NCBI GenBank assembly: GCA_002368155.1
Contig: AP018180.1
Coordinates: 2,389,947-2,453,946 of the forward strand
Source: Nostoc carneum NIES-2107
GTDB lineage: Bacteria; Cyanobacteriota; Cyanobacteriia; Cyanobacteriales; Nostocaceae
DNA length: 64,000 nucleotides
Reading direction: 5' to 3'
Made by a program: the position numbers and the translations under genes. The number at the start of each line of letters is the position of its first letter. Positions within the stretch are counted from its first letter, which is position 1. Under the pieces are notes generated by a model. That model searched no databases and was not told the origin of the DNA. It worked only from the letters and a program-made list of their open reading frames with translations. Below, in pieces: positions 17,487-27,300 of this stretch.

Positions 17487-18392
17487 CTCAATCAACACAT
17501 AATCTGCAACAGACTTAATCCCCGGTTCTTGTCCCCGCAATACTGAGTTACCATTGAACATTTGACGCTGGTCGGCAGATGGTGCATCCAGCCAGTCTGA
17601 AGCTTTCATTTGTCCTGTTTGACCGTAAGCTGCTAGGGCGTTTTCGTAGCAAACAGCTTGTACGTGTTTCTCCGGTATCCCTGTGTCTAACATTAACTGT
17701 GCTGTTTTCGGAACTGCTAAGGGGTCACTCACACCCCAATCGGCGCTACTATCAACAATAATGCGATTACTTCCATATTGACGAACAATGTCTGCCATCC
17801 TAGCGTTACCCATCTTGGTTTTCGGGTAAATTGTAAAAGCTGCCCAAAAACCTCGGTTTAAAACTTCTTCAACGGTTTCTTCGTTGTTGTGATCGATAAT
17901 TACTTGTGATGGATCTAGTCCATATTCAATGCAACGATCCATGCTGCGGCTAGCCCCTGCTTTTTTATTACGATGAGGGGTATGAATCATTACTAGCATA
18001 TCCAGTTCTTTGGCTAGCGCTAATTGTTCGCAAAAGTATTTATCTTCTGCTTCTGTCATATCGTCATAGCCAATTTCCCCAATTGCCACCACGCCTTCTT
18101 TACAAGCAAACAGTGGTAGCAATTCCATCACTTCTGCGGCTAAGGCTTCGTTATTAGCTTCTTTGGGGTTGAGTCCGATAGTACAGTAATGTTGAATGCC
18201 AAATTGACTGGCGCGAAAGCGTTCCCACCCAACTAAGCTACTAAAGTAATCTTTAAAAGAACCAGCAGTTGTGCGGAGTTGTCCTAACCAGAAAGATGGC
18301 TCAATGACTGCGACAATACCATGTTCCCGCATGATCAGGTAATCATAGGTGGTACGGGAACACATATGAATATGGGGATCGATAAACATCAT
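17484..18392 (-). CDS. eboB: EboB, TatD-family metal-dependent hydrolase
   Basis: The 302 residues begin MMFIDPHIHMCSRTTYDY, with the HxH metal motif of the amidohydrolase/TatD fold at H7 and H9. Further metal ligands are likely in AIGEIGYDD, VMIHTPHRNK, VIIDHNNEET and VDSSADWG. The length fits the TatD family. It would hydrolyse a small substrate in the cytoplasm. The gene follows eboA with a 125-bp gap that holds a perfect 11-bp hairpin. Membership in the ebo series eboA-B-C-E-F fixes the name; the biochemical substrate is unknown. Confidence 0.9.
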   Translation of the reverse strand: MMFIDPHIHMCSRTTYDYLIMREHGIVAVIEPSFWLGQLRTTAGSFKDYFSSLVGWERFRASQFGIQHYCTIGLNPKEANNEALAAEVMELLPLFACKEGVVAIGEIGYDDMTEAEDKYFCEQLALAKELDMLVMIHTPHRNKKAGASRSMDRCIEYGLDPSQVIIDHNNEETVEEVLNRGFWAAFTIYPKTKMGNARMADIVRQYGSNRIIVDSSADWGVSDPLAVPKTAQLMLDTGIPEKHVQAVCYENALAAYGQTGQMKASDWLDAPSADQRQMFNGNSVLRGQEPGIKSVADYVLIE

Positions 18393-18462
18393 AAATAATT
18401 CAAAAGTCCTAATTCAAAATGAATAACGCAGTATTAATCGCTGGGCTGAGATCTGGCGTAAG

Positions 18463-18486
18463 AGAGACGCGATTCATCGCGTCTCT
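18463..18486. repeat. Perfect 11-bp hairpin (GAGACGCGAT arms)
   Basis: AGAGACGCGAT at 18463-18473 and its exact complement at 18476-18486 flank a two-base loop between eboA and eboB. The same arm is found amplified in tandem at 49794-49912. There is no T-tract, so it is a dispersed palindromic repeat rather than a standard terminator. Confidence 0.7.
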
Positions 18487-18517
18487 ACCTTGCTGATATT
18501 TTTTAGGGGGAAGCTTT

Positions 18518-19399
18518 TTATTTGCAGACTGCTACGCGATCGCGGCTAAAATTACTCCAGGTCAATTCGCCTTCTGCAATGGCTGACTGCAAGTCTGGAT
18601 AAAGAGATAATAGTGCTTGTGCTTCTAGTAAAGGGGATTGAGAACAAGCTAATGCTGCTGCTTGTTTTTCGGCAATGTTGCCCTCTGCCAATACTTTGGC
18701 TAAATCTGCAATGATTGCATTATCCGCAAATCTGCCTACAGGTCGCCACAATTCTGGTGATACTGGACGTTTAGCAGCCCAACGTTCATGAGCATAGTTT
18801 ACCAACATCCTTGCTAATTCAGGGTTAGCACGTTGATCTAGACCCCAAATTTGATGCAAAGGACTACCCACAAATAAAGCCTTCAGCACCATCTGATTCC
18901 AAGCAATATTATCTAAATAATTGGCTGGATAGGGGTTGTTGAGTGCGATCGCTTGAAATACATTAGTCATGTTACTGCGAATACCCTCAGCCGCACGTTG
19001 GCGATGTAACTCTGGGTGCGGTAGTAAAGGTAGACTTTGATACAGGGCAATCAACTCCCCCATATCCGCAACACTGAAAACCTTATCGAGCGATCGCAGA
19101 TAATCCTCAGTGCGATCGTGGGGTAAAGCTAAAACTAAGAGTATTCTACCAGCTCGATCTACAGTCCAATTACCAGGCGACCAGCCAGGAACTAGTTCAT
19201 CAGCTGCTGCTAAGTCCTGAGATGTTAGCTGTAAATTCTTTTTACCTAAATAACGCGGTACAGCACTAAAAGAAGTATAAAATATCTTCTCGGGCGCACC
19301 GTTAGCAATCTGTGTTTGCTTTTGTTCTAACCAAGCCAGTGCTTCTGGAGACACAGACTGTATTAGCCAATGATGTAACAATTGGTTTACGTTACTCAT
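18518..19399 (-). CDS. eboA: EboA domain-containing protein
   Basis: This 293-residue soluble helical protein is first in the leftward ebo series. It contains HLHQIWGLDQRANPELARM-like helices (written here as PLHQIWGLDQRANPELARML) and the segment LVNYAHERWAAKRPVSPELW, which are characteristic of the EboA family. It has no signal peptide and no catalytic motif I can name. The start ATG is followed by SNVNQLLHHWLIQSVSPEAL. The 526-bp upstream region separates it from the divergent eboD-like gene and should hold the promoter for the leftward operon. Cluster-level knowledge places it in metabolite translocation to the periplasm. Confidence 0.85.
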   Translation of the reverse strand: MSNVNQLLHHWLIQSVSPEALAWLEQKQTQIANGAPEKIFYTSFSAVPRYLGKKNLQLTSQDLAAADELVPGWSPGNWTVDRAGRILLVLALPHDRTEDYLRSLDKVFSVADMGELIALYQSLPLLPHPELHRQRAAEGIRSNMTNVFQAIALNNPYPANYLDNIAWNQMVLKALFVGSPLHQIWGLDQRANPELARMLVNYAHERWAAKRPVSPELWRPVGRFADNAIIADLAKVLAEGNIAEKQAAALACSQSPLLEAQALLSLYPDLQSAIAEGELTWSNFSRDRVAVCK

Positions 19400-19925
19400 G
19401 ATTAATGCACAACAATTCCTTAAGTTTTTTGTATGACAAACTAATTTTCAATTTTTTCTACGTAAACATATTTATTTAAGTCACTGGCAATAATTGCAAT
19501 CATATTTTTTCTACTATAAGAAAATTACTGAGATGTATAAAAAAATTCATATCTAACTTTACTAAATCTATAAAATTCTGGAGATTTTAAATAAGATAAT
19601 GTAAAGATAGGGCTATTCAGTGCTGAATTATAAGGGTAAATTATATAGAATAAGTCTACTCTGAAATTTAATAATCTCCCTTAAGAAGCACCTTTGAATA
19701 AAGGTTAAAGCCTAAAGCAAATTGCAGTCAGAATGTGAATTTTGCATAGATTTACCTAGGAAATTAAGCTAGTTAAACTCACTTACCTAGTGAGAATCTA
19801 TCTTCTATCAAGCATTTTAGTATTTCAGTACTGGAATGCCTTCTTAATGATGGAATCTGGGCAGTTACTAGCTACTAAAAAATCCCAATTTGGGATAGTA
19901 ATACTTAAAAAAATCTTCACTAAAA
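19400..19925. promoter_or_regulatory. Divergent intergenic region between eboA and eboD
   Basis: This 526-bp AT-rich region must hold the promoters for the leftward eboABCEF series and the rightward eboD. I see an imperfect hairpin (GCATTTTAGTA / TACTGGAATGC, about 19813-19838) but no operator I can name and no open frame of interest. Confidence 0.5.
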
Positions 19926-21131
19926 ATGCTCATTAAACACAAGCCATCTACTAGCCTGCAACCAATTCAGCAATCTGTCTGTGTTAACTTTAACTACGAT
20001 GTTTACTTTACCAATGGTCTGTTTCAATTAGACAATTCTTTACTAGCGCAAGTGATTGCCGCAGATGGAGAAATAACGGCAAAAAAAGTTCTAGCAATAG
20101 TAGATGGCGGACTGTTAAAACATCAGCATGGACTATTAAAACAAATATCAGTTTATGCAGATTTTTATTCAGATGTCATCAACTTAAGTGAGCCTCCAAT
20201 CATCATTCCCGGTGGAGAAATAGTTAAGAACGAGCCAAGATTTGTAGAACAAATTCATCAGATGATTGATGCTGCTGGATTATGCCGCCACTCTTACGTA
20301 TTAGCCATTGGGGGTGGAGCATTATTAGACATGGTAGGATACGCAGCAGCAACAGCGCACCGAGGGATTCGATTAATACGAGTACCGACCACAGTGTTAG
20401 CGCAAAACGATTCTGGTATAGGTGTAAAAAATGGCATCAATGCCTACGGTAAGAAAAACTTCCTCGGCACATTTATGCCACCTTATGCAGTATTGAATGA
20501 CTTTGATTTTCTCACCAGTCTGAGCGATCGCGATTGGCGATCGGGCATTGCAGAGGCTGTCAAGGTAGCATTAATCAAAGATGCAGATTTCTTTGAGTTT
20601 ATTATGAAATCTGCCGAGAAATTAGCTGCTCGTGATATGAGAGCTATGGAACAGGTAATTTATCGTTGTGCCCAATTGCATTTAGAACATATTGCCAATA
20701 GCGGTGATCCCTTTGAAAAAGGTTCATCCCGCCCCTTAGATTTTGGGCATTGGGCGGCTCATAAATTGGAAGACATCACCTACTACAAATTACGCCACGG
20801 TGAAGCTGTGGCGATTGGTATAGCCTTAGATAGCACCTATTCCTATTTAACAGGGCTACTACCACAATCAGAATGGCAAAAGATTTTAGGCACACTTGAA
20901 ACATTAGGCTTCACCTTGTACCTATCTGCATTAAGAGAGCAATTACATCAGCCAGAGCATCCACATTATCTATTTAGAGGACTGAGCGAGTTCCGCGAAC
21001 ACTTAGGTGGCAAATTAACAATTACGCTCTTACAAGGAATTGGGCAGAAAATTGAAGTTAATCAAGTAGATATCTCTGTTTATAAACAAGCTATTTTGAT
21101 GCTGCAAGATTGGGAACTTTCACACTCTTAA
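19926..21131 (+). CDS. eboD: EboD-like 3-dehydroquinate synthase family protein
   Basis: The 401-residue protein has the dehydroquinate-synthase fold. The NAD-binding region has IIIPGGEIVKNE and VLAIGGGALLDMVGYAAAT (about 100-150). The catalytic and metal region has RVPTTVLAQNDSGIGVKNGI, KNFLGTF, GIAEAVKVALI, FGHWAAHKLE (metal His) and LRHGEAVAIG (metal His). It resembles the sugar-phosphate-cyclase superfamily variant found in ebo clusters rather than housekeeping AroB, since it lies divergent from eboA and has a longer N-terminus. It would cyclise a heptulosonate or related sugar phosphate. A clear intrinsic terminator follows. Substrate remains unproven; a housekeeping AroB elsewhere would be expected. 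Confidence 0.85.
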   Translation: MLIKHKPSTSLQPIQQSVCVNFNYDVYFTNGLFQLDNSLLAQVIAADGEITAKKVLAIVDGGLLKHQHGLLKQISVYADFYSDVINLSEPPIIIPGGEIVKNEPRFVEQIHQMIDAAGLCRHSYVLAIGGGALLDMVGYAAATAHRGIRLIRVPTTVLAQNDSGIGVKNGINAYGKKNFLGTFMPPYAVLNDFDFLTSLSDRDWRSGIAEAVKVALIKDADFFEFIMKSAEKLAARDMRAMEQVIYRCAQLHLEHIANSGDPFEKGSSRPLDFGHWAAHKLEDITYYKLRHGEAVAIGIALDSTYSYLTGLLPQSEWQKILGTLETLGFTLYLSALREQLHQPEHPHYLFRGLSEFREHLGGKLTITLLQGIGQKIEVNQVDISVYKQAILMLQDWELSHS

Positions 21132-21170
21132 ACATCTATTAGGGATTCTATATAAATTTCTGCAATACAA

Positions 21171-21200
21171 GTAGAGTGAGTATTACTCACTCTACTTTTT
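21171..21200 (+). terminator. Intrinsic terminator after eboD
   Basis: GTAGAGTGAG (21171-21180), a five-base loop TATTA, the exact complement CTCACTCTAC (21186-21195), then TTTTT. It is 40 bp after the eboD stop on the same strand. Confidence 0.85.
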
Positions 21201-21295
21201 CAGTATTGCTACAGATAGTTAGAAAAACATTCTAAATATATCAGCGTTTATCTGCGTCCATCCTCTTCTATCGGCGGTTAATTCTTCCTACGTTT

Positions 21296-21330
21296 AAAAA
21301 ATGGTAGGAAGTAAATTTACTTCCTACCAT
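21296..21330 (-). terminator. Intrinsic terminator of the NRPS/PKS operon
   Basis: A perfect 30-bp inverted repeat, ATGGTAGGAAGTAAA and its complement (21301-21330), is followed on the minus strand by TTTTT (complement of 21296-21300). It lies about 80 bp beyond the stop of the last NRPS gene and would end the leftward operon. Confidence 0.85.
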
Positions 21331-21408
21331 CCTGAATTATATTGCTAATAACTCTAATGCTTCATTCCATTAATTCCTAACAGCAAATGATTTTGAAGTC
21401 ATGGATTA

Positions 21409-24243
21409 TTAAGCCTCTGCCATAGCTTGTTCAATACAAACCTTCATCTTCTCGGACAAAGATTGAACATAGGGTTCGTTAAAAATTGAAAAGTGGTTTC
21501 CTGGAACATGTTGGATATCCAGACCACCTAAAGCCAATTCACCCCAACCCATGTTTGGATCTACCACACCTCCGTTATTTGCAGGGCGTTCTTCTGCTCG
21601 AAATACAGTAACTCTACCCACATAAGCTTTAGGAACATATTCCTTAGCCGCTTGTTTGTTAAAATCTTTAATTTTTACTTGTTTTCGGTAGGTGTAAGGT
21701 AAGAAGCGAGAGATGTTTAGATAAGCTTTGAAAGTTAATTTATTTAGCTTTCGTTTAACCATATAATCAATCCAGCTACGCTTACCTTCTATTTGGTGAA
21801 GAATGTATTCAGGCCCAATTTCTATAAGGTTATCCCAATGGCGAGAAATACGCTTCTGCGTAGGTATAGGCTTGATATTAGCCTGGAGACGAATGGTATT
21901 ACTAGTATCAAATAAAGCTAACAAAGCAACTTTTTGACCTTGTGCAGCTAGCTGTCGAGCCATTTCCCAAACTACTAAGCCACCAAAAGAATAACCTCCT
22001 AACAAATAAGGGCCTTGAGGTTGAATAGTTTGAATTTCTTTAATATAGTGAGCCGCCATTTTTTCTACACGGGTAAGGGGGGCTTTTTTGCCATCCACAC
22101 CGATAGCTTGTAATGCATAAACTGGCTGGTCTACACCAAGATAGTTAGCAAAATCGCGATAGTAAAGCACACTTTCACCAGCACCATGAACACAAAATAG
22201 AGGTGGCTTGTTACCGTTGGGTTGTAGCGGTACTAGTGATGAGGAAGGTAGCCATTCTCTTGTCTCTAGGTTAGTTTGATTTTCCTCTGTAATTTGTGGG
22301 TAATTTCCACCTTTAAAAACTTTGAATATAGCTTTGCCAAAAAAGTCTTTAACTAAATGCCTCGGTTTCTCAATATTTGCTTGCTTTTCGGGTGATTTGT
22401 CGCGAAGGTAATGAGCTAATTGCTCAATTGTTGGTGCTTGTAAAAGAATGGATAAAGGCAGAGTTTTACCAAATCTTTTTTCAATCTCAGCAAATAGCCT
22501 GACTGCAATTAGTGAGTGTCCACCCAAATCAAAAAAGTTGTCTGTAATCCCAATTGGATGAATACCTAAGAAATTCTGCCAAATTTCTGTTAACTGAATC
22601 TGCACTGAATCTTGTGCGGGAACAAATGTTTTTTCTATTTGATTATTAGTTAGATTTTGAGAACTTTTGACTTGATGATCTAATAACAGTGGTAATTCCG
22701 AAATCGGCTGATCTGGGTTAGCAACAATACCTTCCAGTAAAGTTTTGTAGTGACCTAGCATCTGCTCTACAGTGCTGGTATCAAACATCTCGGCATTGTA
22801 GTCGAATACCATGCCCAGACCATTATCCTGTTCCCGCAATACCAATGTCAGATCGTATTTGGTCTTACCATGATAGATGTAGCCAAATAGAGAAGTGATC
22901 GTCAAATCAGGCAGTTCTACCGCCGCCATACCGCGACCATTTGACCAAGGCGGATTCAGGGAGAATTTTACTTGAAATAGTGAGGAAGTATTACGGCTTT
23001 GTTGTTCTGGTTTAAGTTCTTCAATAAGTCTTTCAAAAGGTAAGTCTTGATGGCTATAAGCTTCTAAACAATCCTTACGTACTCGGTCTAATAATTCTCG
23101 GAAAGTGGGATTACCAGCTAAGTTACTCCGCAGTACCAAAGTATTGGAGAAAAATCCAATTAGTCTTTCGGTTTCAACTTGTCCGCGTCCAGCACTGGCA
23201 AAGCTAACTAGTAAATCTTCTTGCCCAGAATAGCGATAAAGTAATAACTCAAATACTGTTAATAGAGTCATAAACAGGGTGGCTCCCCATTTTTGACTCA
23301 AGTCTGTCAGCGCATGATTGAGCGTCTTGGGTAATAACAAAGCCGCGCGATCGCCTCGGTAAGTTTGCGCTCCTTGCGGACGAGGATGATCGTAAGGTAA
23401 ATCTATGATTGGTAAATTGCCTTCTAGCTTTTGTTTCCAGTAATTTACCTGTGACTCTAAAACCTCTCCTTGCAGCCATTGATGTTGCCAATGGGTAAAA
23501 TCAGCGTACTGCACTGGTAAGGGTGGTAAAGGCGAAGGCAGGCCGGCTGATAGTGCTTTATAGATGGTAGTAAAGTCTTGATAGAACACATCAGAAGAAG
23601 CACCATCGCAAACTATACTGTGCATATTCCAAATCAGCAAATGTTCGCGATCGCTCAACCGCAGCAGCAGCACTCGCAAAACTGGCCCATTGGCTAAATC
23701 AAAGGGTTGATGAGCTTCTTTGGTTGCTAAGATATGAGCTTCTGTCTCCCGTTGTTCCTCTGGTACTTGCTGTAAGTCAATAACTGGTAACTTCAAGGAA
23801 ACATCTGTGGCGATAACTTGAGTCGGCTTACCATTCACAGCCGGAAAAGTTGTCCGCAATACTTCATGGCGACGGACAACTTCTCGCAAACTTTCCTCTA
23901 AAATTGCAACATTGAGATTACCCGTAAATCGCACCACCACGGGCATATTATTTGAGGAACTATTGGGTTCAAATTGATGCAAGAACCATAAGCGTTGCTG
24001 TCCAAAAGAAACAGGCAAATTACCAGTTCGTTCACAAGCGACAATTGGCGGAATTTTAGAAGTTGCGTTTGTGGTAACTTGACGCAGAAAGTTGATAATT
24101 TCAGCTTTTTGCGTTTTTAACTCGTTCAGCAATTCTGGTGTTAGGCTGTCTTTTGCTGCACGATAACGTAAGCGATCGCCCTCTAACCAAAGTTTGACAT
24201 CGCGCTGACGTAGCTCAGATAGTAGTTCATCCAATGTTTTCAT
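21409..24243 (-). CDS. NRPS terminal module C-T-TE with N-terminal TubC-like docking domain
   Basis: The 944 residues contain a TubC-type docking domain (about 1-50), a condensation domain (about 65-500), a carrier domain with phosphopantetheine serine S577 in FFDLGGHSLIAV, and a type I thioesterase (about 665-935) with nucleophile S752 in GGYSFGG. No adenylation domain lies between the condensation and carrier domains. The condensation active site reads MHSIVCDG (207-214), so the second, catalytic histidine of HHxxxDG is Ser209. The enzyme should receive the chain from the C-A-T protein by docking and release it by hydrolysis or cyclisation. Whether the condensation domain is active is doubtful. 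A terminator follows the gene. Confidence 0.9.
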   Translation of the reverse strand: MKTLDELLSELRQRDVKLWLEGDRLRYRAAKDSLTPELLNELKTQKAEIINFLRQVTTNATSKIPPIVACERTGNLPVSFGQQRLWFLHQFEPNSSSNNMPVVVRFTGNLNVAILEESLREVVRRHEVLRTTFPAVNGKPTQVIATDVSLKLPVIDLQQVPEEQRETEAHILATKEAHQPFDLANGPVLRVLLLRLSDREHLLIWNMHSIVCDGASSDVFYQDFTTIYKALSAGLPSPLPPLPVQYADFTHWQHQWLQGEVLESQVNYWKQKLEGNLPIIDLPYDHPRPQGAQTYRGDRAALLLPKTLNHALTDLSQKWGATLFMTLLTVFELLLYRYSGQEDLLVSFASAGRGQVETERLIGFFSNTLVLRSNLAGNPTFRELLDRVRKDCLEAYSHQDLPFERLIEELKPEQQSRNTSSLFQVKFSLNPPWSNGRGMAAVELPDLTITSLFGYIYHGKTKYDLTLVLREQDNGLGMVFDYNAEMFDTSTVEQMLGHYKTLLEGIVANPDQPISELPLLLDHQVKSSQNLTNNQIEKTFVPAQDSVQIQLTEIWQNFLGIHPIGITDNFFDLGGHSLIAVRLFAEIEKRFGKTLPLSILLQAPTIEQLAHYLRDKSPEKQANIEKPRHLVKDFFGKAIFKVFKGGNYPQITEENQTNLETREWLPSSSLVPLQPNGNKPPLFCVHGAGESVLYYRDFANYLGVDQPVYALQAIGVDGKKAPLTRVEKMAAHYIKEIQTIQPQGPYLLGGYSFGGLVVWEMARQLAAQGQKVALLALFDTSNTIRLQANIKPIPTQKRISRHWDNLIEIGPEYILHQIEGKRSWIDYMVKRKLNKLTFKAYLNISRFLPYTYRKQVKIKDFNKQAAKEYVPKAYVGRVTVFRAEERPANNGGVVDPNMGWGELALGGLDIQHVPGNHFSIFNEPYVQSLSEKMKVCIEQAMAEA

Positions 24244-24261
24244 AAAACCTCGCGGAAAATT

Positions 24262-24335
24262 TGGCTGTGTGGGTAATGGGTAATAGGTAATAGGTAATAG
24301 GTAATAGGTAATAGGTAATAGGTAATAGGTAATGG
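24262..24335. repeat. STRR heptamer tract (GGTAATA)
   Basis: About ten tandem GGTAATA/GGTAATG heptamers lie between the two NRPS genes. They fill most of the 137-bp gap and hold no gene. Confidence 0.85.
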
Positions 24336-24380
24336 GGATTTCTCCCCTTACCTCACCAAACCGTATTAGCTATGGGAATA

Positions 24381-27300
24381 TCAAAGCTCGCCTTCTTCGT
24401 AATCATCTGCTGAATGACTCTCAGCAGCTTGAATACCTTGAGTAGCCCAACGCAGAGTTTCCACTCGTTCAGCCAAATCTGCTACCGTGGGTAATTCAAA
24501 TAAATTGGACATCAAAATTTCTACTTGCAAAGCTTGACGCAGACGAGAAATTACTTGAATTCCTAACAGAGAATATCCGCCCAATTCAAAAAAGTTGTCG
24601 TAAATTCCCACCTGCTTGACATTTAAAACCTGTGTCCAGATATCTGCAATTTGCTGCTCAATGGGAGTACGAGGTGCAACATAATTTGCTTCTAGTTCTG
24701 GACTATAAGCATCAGGCTTTGGCAAGGCGCGGCGATCTACTTTGCCGTTCGCATTTAGAGGTAAAGCTTCTAGTGCCACAAAAATCTTTGGCACCATATA
24801 CTCAGGCAATTGTTGTTTTAAGAATCGCCGTAATTCTGAGATGATTTGCGAACTATCTTCATTAGTTTCAGCTACAAAATACCCAACTAGCAATTTCTCC
24901 CCAGGAGAATCTTCCCGCACAATCACCACAGCTTCTTTCACTAGCGGAGATTGCAAAAGTGCAATTTCAATTTCACCCAATTCAATACGGAAACCACTAA
25001 CTTTTACCTGATTGTCAATCCGTCCAAGGTATTCAATCTCGCCATTGGGTAAATAGCGCGCCAAGTCACCACTCTTATATAAGCGTGATTGAGAATCTGC
25101 GCTCAAGGGGTTCGCAATAAATCTCTCAGTAGTTAAATCTGGACGATTGAAATATTCCCGTGCTAAACCATCGCCACCAATATACAACTCACCTGTAATC
25201 CCAATGGGAACTTGTTGTAAATGGGAGTCCAAAATATAAACTTGGGTATTAGCAATTGGACGACCAATAGGAATAGAAACCCCTGGCTTTAATGGTGCTG
25301 TGATTTCATAACAGGAAGTAAAAGTTGTACTTTCTGTCGGCCCATAACCATTAATTAATTTACAGTTTTCTACTGTATTGAGAAATTTCTGAACATGGGG
25401 AACAGATAAAACATCACCACCTGCTAACAGTTGACGCAAGGGTTTTAAAACCTCAATTTTTTCATCAACTATCAAGTGGAATAAACCTGCTGTCAGCCAG
25501 AGAGTTGTTACTTGGTATTGCTGAATAATTCCCCCTAATTCATCTAAAGATGGAGTATGAGGAGGGAAGATAACTAATTTGCCACCGTTCAGTAAACAAC
25601 CCCAAATTTCAAAAGTGGAAGCGTCGAAAGAAACAGGACTAATTTGTAGAAAGACTTCTTTTTCGGTAAGGCTGACATAGTTAGTTTCTTTAACTAACCT
25701 CACTACACCTTGATGAATAACACTAACACCTTTGGGCGTACCTGTAGAACCAGAGGTATACATTACATAAGCCAAGTTATTAGGCTTGACATTAGTAATT
25801 AAATTCTCTGTCGCCTGTTGGCTGATAGTATGCCAATCTGCATCCAAACAAATTACATTTGCACTATGAGGAGGAAGTTTTTCAACTAGTCGTTTTTGGG
25901 TGACTAATAATTTAATTTGGGTATCCGCAACCATGAACGCCAAACGTTCTTGAGGATAACCCGGATCTAAAGGTACATAAGCTCCACCTGCTTTCAAGAT
26001 ACCTAATAGACCTACTATCATTTCTAAAGAGCGTTCCACGCAGATTCCCACCAGCACATCTGCGCCTACTCCTAATGTTTGTAGGTATTGTGCTAATTGA
26101 TTGGCGCGAGTATTCAACTCTTGATAAGTAAGTTGCTGTCCTTGAAATACCAAAGCCACAGCATCAGGGGTACGCGCTACCTGTTCCTCAAATAATTGAT
26201 GGATAGATTTATCTTGAGGATAGTTGGTTTGAGTTTGGTTCCAAGCTGCTAATAACTGTTGCTCAACTGCTGGTAAAATCGGCAATTTCGCAATAGTTTG
26301 ATTGGGGTTGGCAACTATACCCTGCAACAAAGTTTCAAACTCTGCCATTCGGCGGCGGATAGTGTCAGCATCAAATAAATTAGTGTTGTACTGACATTCC
26401 AGAGTTAGTTGACCGCGTAATTCTGTAGCATTAATAAATAGCTCAAAGTTCTCAAAGGAGCGAGGATTAGAGAAAAATTCTACCTCTAACTCAGCAAAGG
26501 GGAGTTTATCGCTATCTAAACCTTGATCGATATTAAATGTAATGGGAACCAAGGGAATCCGGCTCGAATCCCGAGGAATGCTTAATTTTTTAACTAGACT
26601 CCCAAAGGTAAATTGTTGATGATCGTAGGCATCTAAAACAGTAGAACGACGACTTTGCAAATATTCACTGAAAGATTGTGCGCCATTGATTTGGCTACGC
26701 AGTGGTAGTAAATTTACACAATGACCTACAAGATTATACTGCCCTAAAGCAGCTTGTCCGGCGGCGGGAATACCGACAACCAAATCATTTTGTCCGGTGA
26801 TACGGTGTAGCCAAGCCTCAAATCCTGCCAGGATGGTAGTCATAAAACTACAACCGAACTTTGAGCCTAACTGTTTGAGATCTGCGACTAATTGCGGATT
26901 TAATTGCCAATCTTCGCGCGCGGCGTTAAAAGTTCTGATATGTGGGCGAGGGCGATCGCAGGGGAAATCTAGTACAGGTACAGAGTCAGCGAATTGTTCT
27001 AGCCAATATTGTTCTGTGGCGATCGCTTCTGGACTATCCACCTCTTCTTCTTGCAAAACAGCATAATCACTGAGGCGATCGCTTTCGTCTAATTCGGGAA
27101 CAATACCCTCTAGCAAACCAGAATACAGTTTACCTAAATCTGGCATTAGCACAGCCCAAGACCAACCATCACAAATAATATGATGAGCAGTCAAAATAGC
27201 TATATGTTCTTGCGGTTGCAATTTGATAATTTGCGCCCGGAATAGAGGGCCATGTTCCAAATCAAAGGGCTTTTCTACTTCTTGTTGTCTGATACTAGCT

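Noticed and set aside
19813-19838. Hairpin in the eboA/eboD divergent region as an operator
   Set aside because: The stem is imperfect and isolated; nothing links it to a known regulator.
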